Source: an uncultured Marinomonas sp. (lineage in GTDB: Bacteria; Pseudomonadota; Gammaproteobacteria; Pseudomonadales; Marinomonadaceae). From it: a DNA stretch of 42,094 bases. The notes under the pieces were generated by a model. The model had not been told where the DNA came from and made no database searches. It worked only from the letters and a program-made list of their open reading frames with translations. The position numbers were made by a program, and so were the translations under genes. The stretch spans positions 1 through 42,094 of the forward strand of contig CALLIL010000012.1 in NCBI GenBank assembly GCA_938009755.1. The letters are read 5' to 3'. Numbering within the stretch: the stretch's first letter is position 1; each line of letters begins with the position of its first letter. Of this stretch, positions 18,723-28,737 are shown piece by piece.

Positions 18723-21700
18723 ATGATTAGAATGCTAATAAATGCAACTCAACAAGAAGAGTTGCGCGTCGCTCTTGTAGACGGTCAACGTCTATATGAT
18801 CTAGACATCGAATCCGGTTCTCGCGAACAGAAAAAATCCAACATCTACAAAGGCCGTATCACTCGCATTGAGCCGAGTTTAGAAGCCGCTTTCGTCGATT
18901 TCGGCGCAGAACGTCACGGTTTCCTTCCTTTAAAAGAAATTTCCAAAACTTACTTCTCTAAAAAGTCCAATAACGAAGGCCGCGTAAACATCAAAGATGT
19001 ATTAAGCGAAGGCCAAGAAGTTATTGTTCAAGTAGATAAAGAAGAACGTGGTAATAAAGGTGCAGCACTGACGACTTTTGTCAGCCTAGCGGGTCGTTAT
19101 TTGGTATTAATGCCAAACAACCCACGTGCTGGTGGCATTTCTCGCCGTATCGATGGCGATGAAAGATCACAACTTAAAGAAGCCATGTCAGGGCTAAACA
19201 CTCCAGAAAACGGTGGTTTAATTGTCCGTACAGCGGGTGTTGGACGCTCTACAGAAGAGCTTCAATGGGATTTGGATTACCTTGATACACTTTGGAGCTC
19301 AATCACCAAAGCTGCATCAGAAAAACCGGCTCCTTTCCTAATTTATCAAGAAAGTAACATCGTTATTCGCGCTATTCGCGACTACCTTCGTGAAGATATT
19401 GGCGAAGTACTTATTGATGAAAAAGGCGCATACCAAGACGCCATTAATTTTGTTATGCAGGTTATGCCGCATTTCAAATCTCGCATCAAAATGTACACAG
19501 ACACCACACCTCTTTTCAATCGTTTCCAAATTGAAAGTCAAATCGAAACAGCATTCCAACGTGAAGTACGTTTGCCTTCAGGTGGCTCAATCGTTATTGA
19601 CCCAACGGAAGCTTTGGTTTCTATCGATATCAACTCCGCTCGCGCAACCAAAGGTGGAGACATAGAAGAAACCGCATTACAAACAAACCTAGAAGCAGCA
19701 GACGAAATTGCTCGTCAACTACGCTTGCGAGATATTGGTGGCTTGGTTGTCATTGACTTCATTGATATGACGCCTGTACGCAACCAAAAAGAAGTTGAAA
19801 ATCGCATGAAAAATGCGCTTGAAGCCGACAGAGCTCGTGTCCAAATTGGTCGAATTTCTCGATTCGGCCTACTTGAAATGTCGCGCCAACGTCTTCGCCC
19901 TTCACTAGGAGAAACAAGCGGTATCGTTTGCCCTCGCTGTAATGGCCAAGGCTTTATCCGTGACGTTGAATCTCTAGCCCTGTCAGTACTTCGCTTAATT
20001 GAAGAAGAATGCTCAAAAGAGCGTACCTCTCAAATTCGTGCCGTATTGCCTGTTTCCGTTGCCACTTTCTTGCTAAACGAGAAACGCACTAACATTGCAA
20101 AAATCGAAAAACGTAATAGCGTTCATATTATTCTTGTGCCTAATCCACACATGGAAACACCTCATTTTGAAGTAGAGCGCATTCGTGATGACAGCACAGT
20201 TATTACACAAAATGAAAACAGCTACACACTTGTAGAAGCTCCTGAACAACCACCTTACGAACCTCGCCAAACAAGCGAAACCGTACGCCCTCAAGCGGCG
20301 GTAACAAGTATTGCTCCTAAAGCGCCAGCACCTGCTCACGCCGTAACCCCTGCAGCAGTGACAAGTAAGCCAATCACAAAAGACAAAAAGTCAAACAAAC
20401 CTGGTATTTTAGCTCGCATCATCACAGCACTATTTGGTGAACCTCAACCGGTTACTACCAAACCTAAAAACAAGACTAAAACAACAAAGAGCACCCCTGA
20501 TAAAGGAAGCAATACAAACACAGAGCAAAAGGGCCAAACCACAAGCAACAAAAGTCGCCCAAGCCGTAACAAACGCAACACCAAGCACCAAACAGCTGAG
20601 CGTGAAGAAATAACAGAGAAGAAGAGCCCAAATAACCGCTCTACTCGCCAATCTCGTCGTGAACAGGCAGAAGCAACTTCAAATAATCCTAATGCGAAAA
20701 ATAATAACCGTCGCAATAACAATCGCAACAATCAGGACAACAAAGGTGAAAAACAAGAAGCCGCTGTAAAAGCTCCTCGTCAGCAACCAAAAGAAGTACC
20801 TGAAGTCAAAGAACGCAAGCGCGATCGCAATGATAACCGCCGTCGCAATGGCAAACTAAAAGACGAAGCTCTAGAAGCCAGTAAACTTCAAGAGCAGGAA
20901 GATGCTGCTTTATTAGAAGCGGCCAAAGAAGCAATGACTGAAAGCACTGACGGTAATGATGAACCACAACGTCGTTCCCGCCGCTCTCGTCGCCCTCGCC
21001 GCCCTCAACAAGATACAATTGAGAGTAATAACGAAGCGACACAACAGGACGTACCTTCTACAGAAGAAAAAACGTCAGCACCAACTGTTGAAACGAAAGA
21101 ATCAGCCGCTGACACTGTAGAAAAAACAGAAGATACGCCAAAGCTTACCGAAGAGAAAGCGGTCGAAGAAAAAACGGAGACACCTCAAGAAAAAGCGGTG
21201 AAACCAAAAGTATCTGTAAAAGCACAAATCAGTGAAGCCTCTGCGAAAAAAGAAGCTACTGAAGCACCTACAGCGACTGATGAAAAACCAACTACTGAAG
21301 GTAAACCAGCAGCTAAAGAAACACTGGCCACTGCAGAGAAACCTAAAGCAGTAGCAACGGAAGACAACAAAGCTGAGTCAATACCAGAGGTTGAAGCAAC
21401 GCCAATTGAAAAAGCAGAGCCTGCACTTCAAGCAAAGTCTGTTGCTAAAGCGAAACCTACTGTTGAAGAAATCCCAGTTTCTAAAGAGGTTGCTGTTGAG
21501 CCATCCGCTCTTGAAGCAACAACCGAAGAAACCAAGGTAGAAACAGAGACAACACCTAGTAAAGACGCAGAGGCGACAGGAACAAAAGCTGAGCAACCAA
21601 AACCAACAGGTCGTACACCTCGACGAGGTCGCGGCAAACCTGCTGCCCAACCTGTTACTGAAACAAAAGCACCCGTTGAATTACCAGCGGCCATTTTAGC

Positions 21701-21851
21701 CCAGCAAGAAAAACTTCGATTAGAGCAAGAAGAAAAGCGCAAAGCGTCTACTTCTCGCCGTCGAGCAACCTCTGGCCGAGTGAAAAATGATCCAAGACTG
21801 TCTCGCGAAGACAAAGCACCAGAAAGCAGTTCAGATACAACAGCAGAATAA
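18723..21851 (+). CDS. rne: Ribonuclease E
   Basis: RNase E is the essential endoribonuclease that starts mRNA decay and matures rRNA and tRNA, and is the scaffold of the degradosome. I take the ATG beginning [21 protein letters not shown], matching the family start MKRMLINAT (1042 residues); a TTG at 18666 would add 19 unrelated residues. The S1 domain lies at about 35-125, the RNase H/DNase I-like catalytic part at about 215-400, and the zinc-link CPRCNGQG just after. [13 protein letters not shown] (about 558-570) resembles the amphipathic membrane-anchor helix. The C-terminal 470 residues are low-complexity, with Arg-rich RNA-binding blocks and long Glu/Lys/Thr/Ala stretches, as expected for the disordered scaffold. 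The ribosome-binding site is weak. Confidence 0.97.
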   Translation: MIRMLINATQQEELRVALVDGQRLYDLDIESGSREQKKSNIYKGRITRIEPSLEAAFVDFGAERHGFLPLKEISKTYFSKKSNNEGRVNIKDVLSEGQEVIVQVDKEERGNKGAALTTFVSLAGRYLVLMPNNPRAGGISRRIDGDERSQLKEAMSGLNTPENGGLIVRTAGVGRSTEELQWDLDYLDTLWSSITKAASEKPAPFLIYQESNIVIRAIRDYLREDIGEVLIDEKGAYQDAINFVMQVMPHFKSRIKMYTDTTPLFNRFQIESQIETAFQREVRLPSGGSIVIDPTEALVSIDINSARATKGGDIEETALQTNLEAADEIARQLRLRDIGGLVVIDFIDMTPVRNQKEVENRMKNALEADRARVQIGRISRFGLLEMSRQRLRPSLGETSGIVCPRCNGQGFIRDVESLALSVLRLIEEECSKERTSQIRAVLPVSVATFLLNEKRTNIAKIEKRNSVHIILVPNPHMETPHFEVERIRDDSTVITQNENSYTLVEAPEQPPYEPRQTSETVRPQAAVTSIAPKAPAPAHAVTPAAVTSKPITKDKKSNKPGILARIITALFGEPQPVTTKPKNKTKTTKSTPDKGSNTNTEQKGQTTSNKSRPSRNKRNTKHQTAEREEITEKKSPNNRSTRQSRREQAEATSNNPNAKNNNRRNNNRNNQDNKGEKQEAAVKAPRQQPKEVPEVKERKRDRNDNRRRNGKLKDEALEASKLQEQEDAALLEAAKEAMTESTDGNDEPQRRSRRSRRPRRPQQDTIESNNEATQQDVPSTEEKTSAPTVETKESAADTVEKTEDTPKLTEEKAVEEKTETPQEKAVKPKVSVKAQISEASAKKEATEAPTATDEKPTTEGKPAAKETLATAEKPKAVATEDNKAESIPEVEATPIEKAEPALQAKSVAKAKPTVEEIPVSKEVAVEPSALEATTEETKVETETTPSKDAEATGTKAEQPKPTGRTPRRGRGKPAAQPVTETKAPVELPAAILAQQEKLRLEQEEKRKASTSRRRATSGRVKNDPRLSREDKAPESSSDTTAE

Positions 21852-21906
21852 ACTCAGTTTAGATACGTCCAACTGAGTAAAAGAGCCCGCAGATGCGGGC
21901 TCTTTT
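21852..21906 (+). terminator. Tandem hairpins and terminator of rne
   Basis: A first hairpin ACTCAGTT (21852-21859)/AACTGAGT (21871-21878) is followed at once by AAAAGAGCCCGC (21879-21890), loop AGAT, GCGGGCTCTTTT (21895-21906). The second is a textbook intrinsic terminator. The first overlaps the rne stop region and may protect the 3' end. Confidence 0.9.
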
Positions 21907-21974
21907 GTAAGTATCAATAAGTCATGTACACTTTATATAAAGCCTTATGAATATAGATAAACAGGTAACCTATA

Positions 21975-23624
21975 ATGATCATTGATTTTTCTCGCTTTAA
22001 AGACTGGGACTTTGTTGGCGACCTATTCGGTGGCGCAACAACAGCCATTGTCTCTCTTCCTCTTGCTTTGGCATTTGGTGTCGCCTCTGGTGCAGGTGCT
22101 GAAGCTGGATTATGGGGTGCTATTTTAGTTGGCTTTTTCGCAGCACTATTTGGCGGCTCAACCAGTTTAATCTCAGAACCAACCGGCCCGATGACCGTAA
22201 TCATGACAGCGGTTTTGACGAGCATGATGGCAAGCAGCCCAGAAAACGGTTTAGCCATGGCATTTACCGTGGTGATGATTGCTGGACTCTTTCAAATCAC
22301 TCTGGGTTATTTGAAATTAGGAAAATACATAACTCTAATGCCGTATAGCGTGATTTCTGGGTTCATGTCAGGCATTGGTGTCATTCTTATTATTCTACAA
22401 TTAGCACCATTTCTAGGTCACCCTTCCCCTGCTGGTGGTGTAATTGGCACTATCAGCGCTATTCCAGACTTAGTCATGAACCTGCATTTTTCTGAGCTGT
22501 TTTTAGGCTTATCCACTCTTGCGGTTTTGTTTTATCTACCAAAACAATGGAGAAAATACGTTCCACCTCAACTCGTCGCTTTGGTCGCAATCACTCTTGT
22601 CTCTGTTATTTTATTCAGTGACGAAGGCGTACGTAGAATTGGTTTAATTCCATCAGGTCTGCCTTCCATTCACTGGCCTAACTTCCAGATCGACGTTGTA
22701 ATAGAAATGATAATCAATGGTTTGGTACTTGGCACATTAGGTTGCATTGACACCCTTTTAACCGCAGTGATCGCAGACAGCCTAACCCGCAAAGAACACG
22801 ATTCTAACCGTGAATTAATCGGTCAAGGTGTCGCAAATCTGACCTCTGGCTTACTCGGCGGATTACCTGGCGCTGGCGCAACCATGGGAACCGTGGTGAA
22901 TATTCAATCTGGCGGTAAATCTCCATTAGCAGGCATTGCACGTGCGTTTATTTTATTACTCGTTGTGCTGGGTGCATCACAACTTATTAGCCCAATCCCA
23001 ATGGCGGTGCTAGCTGGTATTGCACTTTATGTTGGCATTAACATTCTGGATTGGAGCTTCCTAAAACGCGCCCACAAGGTGGCCTTATCTCCAACCATCA
23101 TTATGTATGGCGTTATGGCATTGACCGTATTTGTTGATTTGATGGTGGCCGTTGGCATCGGCGTTTTTATCGCCAACATTATGACCATTGAAAAGCTAAG
23201 TCGATTACAATCCGGCAACGTAAAAGCCATCAGCGATGCGGATGACGACATTTTACTCTCTGATGATGAAAAAGAGTTATTAGATAAAGCCGATGGCCAA
23301 GTTTTATTATTCTATCTTTCTGGCCCAATGATTTTTGGTGCCAGTAAAGCCATTGCTAAGCATCACAATCGCATACATAACTACAAAGCCGTTGTTCTCG
23401 ATCTAAGCGCAGTTCCTATGATGGATTTAACCATTAGCCTTGCATTAGAGAACGCGATAAAAGACGCCATTGAAGCCGATTGCGCCGTGTATATATTCAG
23501 CCCCAATGGTCAAACTACAGAGCGACTAGAAAAGCTCGGCGTGCTAAAACGACTACCTCACAATGCATTTTGCGATTCAAGGAAGTCCGCCCTTATGCAC
23601 GCTGTAGATGACTTAGAAAGGTAG
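21975..23624 (+). CDS. SulP/SLC26 family transporter, BicA-like, probably bicarbonate
   Basis: This is an inner-membrane anion transporter with a cytoplasmic STAS domain. By memory the sequence follows cyanobacterial BicA closely across its length: GDLFGGATTAIVSLPLALAFG, SLISEPTGPMTV, MPYSVISGFMSGIGVILI, GATMGTVVNIQSGGKS, and FLKRAHKV. The STAS domain is at about 435-545, with VLLFYLSGPMIFGASKAI. BicA is a sodium-dependent bicarbonate importer, so bicarbonate is the best guess, although many SulP members carry sulfate. It has about 12-14 membrane segments and complete length (549). It is monocistronic between rne and aceF, with terminators on both sides. Confidence 0.9.
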   Translation: MIIDFSRFKDWDFVGDLFGGATTAIVSLPLALAFGVASGAGAEAGLWGAILVGFFAALFGGSTSLISEPTGPMTVIMTAVLTSMMASSPENGLAMAFTVVMIAGLFQITLGYLKLGKYITLMPYSVISGFMSGIGVILIILQLAPFLGHPSPAGGVIGTISAIPDLVMNLHFSELFLGLSTLAVLFYLPKQWRKYVPPQLVALVAITLVSVILFSDEGVRRIGLIPSGLPSIHWPNFQIDVVIEMIINGLVLGTLGCIDTLLTAVIADSLTRKEHDSNRELIGQGVANLTSGLLGGLPGAGATMGTVVNIQSGGKSPLAGIARAFILLLVVLGASQLISPIPMAVLAGIALYVGINILDWSFLKRAHKVALSPTIIMYGVMALTVFVDLMVAVGIGVFIANIMTIEKLSRLQSGNVKAISDADDDILLSDDEKELLDKADGQVLLFYLSGPMIFGASKAIAKHHNRIHNYKAVVLDLSAVPMMDLTISLALENAIKDAIEADCAVYIFSPNGQTTERLEKLGVLKRLPHNAFCDSRKSALMHAVDDLER

Positions 23625-23756
23625 TTTTTTAGTGAGTATTACCTTATCAAACATGACTGAATTATTTATAAATACAATCTTCTTTTAGATTACTCCTTCG
23701 AAAGCAGAGAAACCAAAAGTCGAGTTATTTAAAAACTTCCCAGTGTATTAACAACA

Positions 23757-23785
23757 AAAAAAGGCCGCTATAAGCGGCCTTTTTT
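23757..23785. terminator. Bidirectional terminator between the SulP gene and aceF
   Basis: AAGGCCGCT (23761-23769), loop ATA, AGCGGCCTT (23773-23781), flanked by A and T runs. It lies 22 bases past the aceF stop on the minus strand and about 130 bases past the SulP stop on the plus strand, so it can end both converging transcripts. Confidence 0.93.
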
Positions 23786-23802
23786 AATGCAAGAAATTAA
23801 GA

Positions 23803-25692
23803 TTAAAGCGTCAAACGACGTAAATCACTTAATGCTGCATTTAAGAATGTCATGAAGCGACCAGCATCACCACCATTTATTGCTCTATGGTCATAAGACA
23901 AACATAGCGGCAACATCGTGCGAGGCTCAAATTCTTTACCATTCCAGCGAGGCTCGATGTCTGCTTTAGAAACACCAAGAATACCCACTTCAGGACAGTT
24001 AACGATTGGAGTAAATCCAGTACCGCCAATTGCGCCTAAACTAGAAATTGTAAAACAACCACCTTGCATATCTGCAGGTTTAAGCTGCTTATCAAGCGCT
24101 TTCTTGATCAGTTCATTTGCTTCTTTTGCAATTTGAACAACAGATTTCTTATCAACATCACGCAACACAGGAACAACAAGACCTGCAGGAGAATCCACCG
24201 CGATACCAATATGTACATACTGCTTCTGAACGTAAGATTCGCCGTCTGCCATTAAAGATACGTTGAAACTTGGGTTCGCCACCATTGCTTGAGCAACCGC
24301 TTTAATAAGGAATGGTAGAGGCGTCATTTTGATACCCTGCTTCTCCATTTCTCCCTTCAACCCTTTACGGAACGCTTCAAGGTCTGTGATATCAGCTTTA
24401 TCAAACTGCGTAACCTGAGGCACAACAAGAGAGTTGCGAACCATGTTTTGAGCAGTTAGACGCTGTATCTTAGACATCTTAACAACTTCAACTTCACCAA
24501 ACTTGCTAAAGTCTTGATCAGGAACCGTTGGCAAACCAGCACCGCCTGCCACACCAGCTGGTGTCGACGTTGCTTTTTGAACTGCCGCTTTCACGTAGGC
24601 GTGCAAGTCTTCTTTGGTAATACGACCACGAGGGCCAGTAGGACGAACAAGCGATAAATCTACACCCAATTCACGAGCAAGCATACGAACCGCTGGTCCA
24701 GCATGCACTTTCGTTGATGGCGATGAAAGCACCGCTGATTGATCTGCTGTCGCTACAGGTGCCGCTTTTGCAGGAGCTGGAGCTGCTACAGGAGCCGCTT
24801 TCTCAGCAACAGGTGCTGCCGCTGGTGCAGAGCCACCTTCAACTTCCAGTTCAAGTACAGCATGCCCTTCAGAAACTTTATCACCCACCTTAATAGAAAC
24901 AGATTTAACCGTTCCTGATTTAGGTGCAGGAATTTCCATAGAAGCTTTATCTGTTTCAAGCACGATGATGGAATCACCTTCTGAAACTTTATCGCCAGCA
25001 GCAACCGCCACTTCAATAACTTCAACACCTTCAGCGCCGCCAATATCAGGAACATTAACGGTTTCAACACCGCCAGAAACAGCCGCTACTGGAGCAGGTG
25101 CTGCCGCTTGAGGTATTTCCGCTACCTCTACTGAACCGCTTGACTCACCAAGAATCACTAAAATATCCGCACCTTCAGAGACAGTATCACCCACTTTAAT
25201 AGAGATACTTCCAACCTTACCTGAGAAAGGAGAAGGAATATCCATAGAGGCTTTGTCTGTCTCTAATACGATAATAGAGTCACCCTCTTCAACCGTATCA
25301 CCTTCAGCAACGCAAATTTCAATGACCTCAACATCAGTTGCGCCACCGATATCTGGCACAGTCACTTTGTTTTCAGAGGAAACAGAAGGAGCAGAAACTG
25401 GTGCAGCCGCAGCGACTGGCGCTTCAGCTTTTACTTCAGGTGCTGCAGCAGCGCCTTCAATTTCTATAACAAGAACTTCATCACCTTCAGAGACTTTATC
25501 GCCTTCTTTAACGGAAATACTTGTTACTTTACCTGCCATAGAAGATGGAACATCCATAGAGGCTTTGTCTGTTTCTAATACAATAATAGATTGGTCAACT
25601 TCAACAATATCGCCAACCTGAACACTGATCTCGATAACTTCGACATCAGTCGCACCGCCAATATCCGGTACTCGAATGATTTCAGTACTCAC
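23803..25692 (-). CDS. aceF: Pyruvate dehydrogenase E2, dihydrolipoamide acetyltransferase, three lipoyl domains
   Basis: AceF is the core of the pyruvate dehydrogenase complex and transfers the acetyl group from lipoamide to CoA. Three lipoyl domains lie at about 1-78, 108-180 and 212-285, each with the lipoylation motif ETDKASM, joined by Ala/Pro-rich hinges. A peripheral subunit-binding domain follows at about 335-370 (AVRMLARELGVDLSLVRPTGPRGRI). The catalytic domain (about 400-629) has SYDHRAINGGDAGRF, with the catalytic His and Asp. The three lipoyl domains are very alike, suggesting recent duplication or conversion. It follows aceE by 90 bases. The E3 gene lpd is not next to it here. 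Confidence 0.97.
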   Translation of the reverse strand: MSTEIIRVPDIGGATDVEVIEISVQVGDIVEVDQSIIVLETDKASMDVPSSMAGKVTSISVKEGDKVSEGDEVLVIEIEGAAAAPEVKAEAPVAAAAPVSAPSVSSENKVTVPDIGGATDVEVIEICVAEGDTVEEGDSIIVLETDKASMDIPSPFSGKVGSISIKVGDTVSEGADILVILGESSGSVEVAEIPQAAAPAPVAAVSGGVETVNVPDIGGAEGVEVIEVAVAAGDKVSEGDSIIVLETDKASMEIPAPKSGTVKSVSIKVGDKVSEGHAVLELEVEGGSAPAAAPVAEKAAPVAAPAPAKAAPVATADQSAVLSSPSTKVHAGPAVRMLARELGVDLSLVRPTGPRGRITKEDLHAYVKAAVQKATSTPAGVAGGAGLPTVPDQDFSKFGEVEVVKMSKIQRLTAQNMVRNSLVVPQVTQFDKADITDLEAFRKGLKGEMEKQGIKMTPLPFLIKAVAQAMVANPSFNVSLMADGESYVQKQYVHIGIAVDSPAGLVVPVLRDVDKKSVVQIAKEANELIKKALDKQLKPADMQGGCFTISSLGAIGGTGFTPIVNCPEVGILGVSKADIEPRWNGKEFEPRTMLPLCLSYDHRAINGGDAGRFMTFLNAALSDLRRLTL

Positions 25693-25735
25693 AGAAATCT
25701 CCTTTGTCGTATAGACGCATCAAACTTTAAAACAT

Positions 25736-25764
25736 ATCTGGCTTGAGTTTCACTCAAGCCAGAT
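25736..25764 (-). repeat. 12-bp perfect hairpin in the aceE-aceF gap
   Basis: ATCTGGCTTGAG (25736-25747) pairs perfectly with CTCAAGCCAGAT (25753-25764) around a 5-base loop. It lies inside the 90-base space between aceE and aceF. On the minus strand it is followed by ATGTTTTAAAG, only a poor T tract, so full termination is unlikely. It may be a processing, stability or partial-attenuation element within the operon. Confidence 0.75.
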
Positions 25765-25782
25765 GCCTAGCTTGTTAAGCAA

Positions 25783-28449
25783 TTAGCAAGTTACTGGATT
25801 TGGTTTCTCTGGATCTAAACCAAATTTAGCAATCGCTCCGCTGACAACAGATGCTTCAATCACACCGTCTTTCGCAAGCGCATTCAATGCTGAAACAACA
25901 ACCCAATAACGGTTAATCTCAAAGAAATGACGTAGTTGAGCACGAGTATCACTGCGGCCAAAACCATCCGTACCAAGTACATTATATGTACCTTTAATGA
26001 ATGGACGAATTTGATCTGCGAACAATTTAACATGGTCAGTAGAGGCAATTACTGGCCCTTTATCGTTCAAGCAAGACTCAACGTAAGATGGACGAGCTTC
26101 TTCTTCTGGGTGCAGCATGCTCCAACGACTTGCATCAAGACCTTCACGACGCAATTCATTGAAAGAAGTCACACTCCAAATATCAGAGTTCACACCATAG
26201 TCATTGAATAGGATCTCTGCAGCCGCTTCAACTTCACGAAGAATAACGCCAGAACCAAGCAATTGAACTTGTTTCTTATTCGTTTTCTTAGTATGAGATT
26301 TCAGCTTATACATACCTTTCAATATACCGTCTTCAACACCTTCAGGCATATCTTCGTGAGCATAGTTTTCATTCATTACTGTTAAGTAATAGAAAACACT
26401 CTCTTTGTCCTGATACATACGACGCAAGCCATCTTGAACAATAACAGCCACTTCGTAAGAGTAAGTAGGATCATAAGAAACACAGTTAGGGATTGTGCCA
26501 GACAATATGTGAGAGTGACCATCTTCGTGCTGCAGGCCTTCACCGTTAAGTGTAGTACGACCAGCTGTTGCACCAATCAAGAAACCACGAGCCTGAGAGT
26601 CACCTGCCGCCCAAGCCAAGTCACCAATACGTTGGAAACCGAACATTGAGTAATAAATGTAAACAGGAATCATTGGAAGATTACTGTTACTATAAGAAGT
26701 TGCTAACGCTAACCACGAAGAGAACGCACCAGCTTCGTTAATACCTTCCTGTAGAATTTGACCATCTTGAGACTCTTTGTAAAACATTACTTGAGTGTGA
26801 TCATGTGGCGTGTAACGCTGACCTTCAGTGCTGTAAATACCTAGCTGACGGAACATACCTTCCATACCGAAAGTACGCGCTTCATCTGCAAGAATTGGAA
26901 CAACACGTTCACCAATTTTCTTATCTTTAACCATGACATTAAGTGCACGCACAAACGCCATAGTAGTAGAAATCTCACGACCTTTCGTGCCCGCTATTTG
27001 AGCTTTAAACGCTTCTAGAGAAGGCACTTCAAGCGCTTCACAATCACGACGACGTGTTGGGAAGTCGCCATGCAACTCTTTACGACGTGAGCGCAAATAT
27101 TGCATTTCAGGGCTGTCTTCAGCTGGCTTGTAATATGGCAGATCTTTCAGCTCTTCATCACTGATTGGAATACCAAACTTGTCACGGAATTGAGCCAAAG
27201 ACTCTTCATCCAGTTTCTTAGTTTGGTGAGCCGTATTCTGCGCTTCAGCCGCTTTAAACATACCGTAGCCTTTAACGGTTTGCGCCAAGACAACAGTCGG
27301 TTGACCTTTGTGAGAAGTCGCTTCAGCATACGCTGCATACACTTTGTATGGATCATGACCACCACGATTAAGATTCATAATCTCATCATCAGTCATGTCT
27401 TTGACCATTTCTAGTAACTCTGGATATTTACCAAAGAAATGCTCACGAGTATAAGCACCACCGTTTGCTTTGTAGTTCTGAAGTTCGCCATCGCACACTT
27501 CATTCATACGTTTAACAAGCAAACCTTTTGTGTCTTTTTCAAATAGTGGATCCCAGTGACGGCCCCATAGACACTTAACAACGTTCCAACCAGCGCCACG
27601 GAAAACGCCTTCCAACTCTTGTACAATTTTCGCATTACCACGTACTGGACCATCAAGACGCTGAAGGTTACAGTTGATAACGAAAATCAAGTTGTCCAGT
27701 TTTTCACGGCCAGCAAGCGCGATCGCACCTAAAGATTCTGGCTCATCACACTCACCATCACCTAGGAACGCCCAAACCTTACGGTCGCCTTGATCAATCA
27801 AACCACGGCTATGTTGATACTTCATCACATGCGCTTGATAAATAGCTTGTAATGGACCAAGCCCCATAGAAACGGTTGGGAATTGCCAGTAATCAGGCAT
27901 CAACCAAGGATGTGGATAAGAAGAAATACCTTTGCCATCTACTTCACGACGGAAGTTGTCAAGCTGCTCATCAGTCAAACGACCTTCAATGTAAGAACGA
28001 GCATAGATACCTGGAGAAATATGACCTTGGAAAAAGACCATATCAGCTTCTTGTTTACCGTCATTACCACGGAAAAAGTGGTTAAAACCGATATCATAAA
28101 GCGTTGCCGCAGAAGAGAAGCTTGTAATGTGGCCACCAAGTGTTGAATCAACACGGTTTGCTTTCATTACCATAGCCAATGCATTCCAACGAATGATAGA
28201 ACGAATACGACGTTCCATAAATACATCACCCGGCAATTGCTTCTCGTTTTCAGGAGCAATTGTATTTCGGTATGGCGTCGTAATAGACGACGGCATAGAT
28301 GTACCAGCTTTAGTGGCTTCATTCGACAAACGATCTAAGATGTATTGCGCGCGATCAGGACCTTCTTCGCGAAGGACAGACTCAAGCGCATCGACCCACT
28401 CTTTGGTTTCAATTGGATCAATGTCTTCGAGAATATGCTGCTCAGTCAT
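25783..28449 (-). CDS. aceE: Pyruvate dehydrogenase E1 component, homodimeric type
   Basis: AceE is the thiamine-diphosphate enzyme that decarboxylates pyruvate and acetylates the AceF lipoyl groups. The protein is 888 residues, normal for the homodimeric gammaproteobacterial E1. The ThDP motif starts at FLGDGECDEPES and ends near IFVINCNLQRLDGPVRG. Other family blocks are visible: GMGPL-like SMGLGPLQAIYQ, AQTVKGYGM, ILADEARTFGMEG and the C-terminal TDGFGRSDTRAQLRHFFEI. GGGAG lies 13 bases before the ATG. It heads the aceE-aceF operon. No pdhR gene is adjacent, so its control is unclear. Confidence 0.98.
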   Translation of the reverse strand: MTEQHILEDIDPIETKEWVDALESVLREEGPDRAQYILDRLSNEATKAGTSMPSSITTPYRNTIAPENEKQLPGDVFMERRIRSIIRWNALAMVMKANRVDSTLGGHITSFSSAATLYDIGFNHFFRGNDGKQEADMVFFQGHISPGIYARSYIEGRLTDEQLDNFRREVDGKGISSYPHPWLMPDYWQFPTVSMGLGPLQAIYQAHVMKYQHSRGLIDQGDRKVWAFLGDGECDEPESLGAIALAGREKLDNLIFVINCNLQRLDGPVRGNAKIVQELEGVFRGAGWNVVKCLWGRHWDPLFEKDTKGLLVKRMNEVCDGELQNYKANGGAYTREHFFGKYPELLEMVKDMTDDEIMNLNRGGHDPYKVYAAYAEATSHKGQPTVVLAQTVKGYGMFKAAEAQNTAHQTKKLDEESLAQFRDKFGIPISDEELKDLPYYKPAEDSPEMQYLRSRRKELHGDFPTRRRDCEALEVPSLEAFKAQIAGTKGREISTTMAFVRALNVMVKDKKIGERVVPILADEARTFGMEGMFRQLGIYSTEGQRYTPHDHTQVMFYKESQDGQILQEGINEAGAFSSWLALATSYSNSNLPMIPVYIYYSMFGFQRIGDLAWAAGDSQARGFLIGATAGRTTLNGEGLQHEDGHSHILSGTIPNCVSYDPTYSYEVAVIVQDGLRRMYQDKESVFYYLTVMNENYAHEDMPEGVEDGILKGMYKLKSHTKKTNKKQVQLLGSGVILREVEAAAEILFNDYGVNSDIWSVTSFNELRREGLDASRWSMLHPEEEARPSYVESCLNDKGPVIASTDHVKLFADQIRPFIKGTYNVLGTDGFGRSDTRAQLRHFFEINRYWVVVSALNALAKDGVIEASVVSGAIAKFGLDPEKPNPVTC

Positions 28450-28582
28450 CGTGTTAATAACTCCCGCTATTAGAACAGATACTTAATCATCCAAGGGCTT
28501 TTATGAGTATTTTAGCCTTAGAGATTAACTTAAACGAGCCAGTAGGATTGCTATGCAAGCATAACAACTCAAACCGACCTAA

Positions 28583-28632
28583 GATAAAACGACACACTAT
28601 TTCTTCATCAAGTTTTAAAGTGTCGTTTTATC
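28583..28632. repeat. 13-bp perfect inverted repeat upstream of aceE
   Basis: GATAAAACGACAC (28583-28595) and GTGTCGTTTTATC (28620-28632) pair perfectly over a 24-base spacer. It lies about 130-180 bases upstream of the aceE start. It could be an operator pair or the stem of an RNA. Confidence 0.7.
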
Positions 28633-28683
28633 TATTCCAATGGTCACTATTGTTGTTTTTATTTTTTTCCCATTGCATCGATT

Positions 28684-28698
28684 ACTAATTTAATTAGT
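28684..28698. promoter_or_regulatory. 15-base palindrome, possible operator upstream of aceE
   Basis: ACTAATT-T-AATTAGT is a perfect odd palindrome about 240 bases upstream of aceE. It does not match the E. coli PdhR site (core GGT-N-ACC pattern), so the binding protein is unknown. AT-rich palindromes also occur by chance in such DNA. Confidence 0.3.
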
Positions 28699-28713
28699 CG
28701 GCTCGCTTCCAAT

Positions 28714-28737
28714 TTGAGCTTGGTTCATCAAGCTCAA
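28714..28737. repeat. 9-bp hairpin in the aceE-nadC gap
   Basis: TTGAGCTTG (28714-28722), loop GTTCAT, CAAGCTCAA (28729-28737). A short T run (TTTTTA) follows 6 bases later on the plus strand. It is compatible with a weak terminator of an unrecognised short rightward transcript. Confidence 0.45.

Noticed and set aside
20073-21814. Several minus-strand open frames opposite the 3' half of rne
   Set aside because: They come from the biased low-complexity codons of the RNase E scaffold and give hydrophobic, Cys-rich products with no family match.
28503-28688. 61-codon plus-strand open frame in the aceE-nadC gap
   Set aside because: No ribosome-binding site, an inverted repeat runs through it, and its composition is unlike the neighbouring genes.
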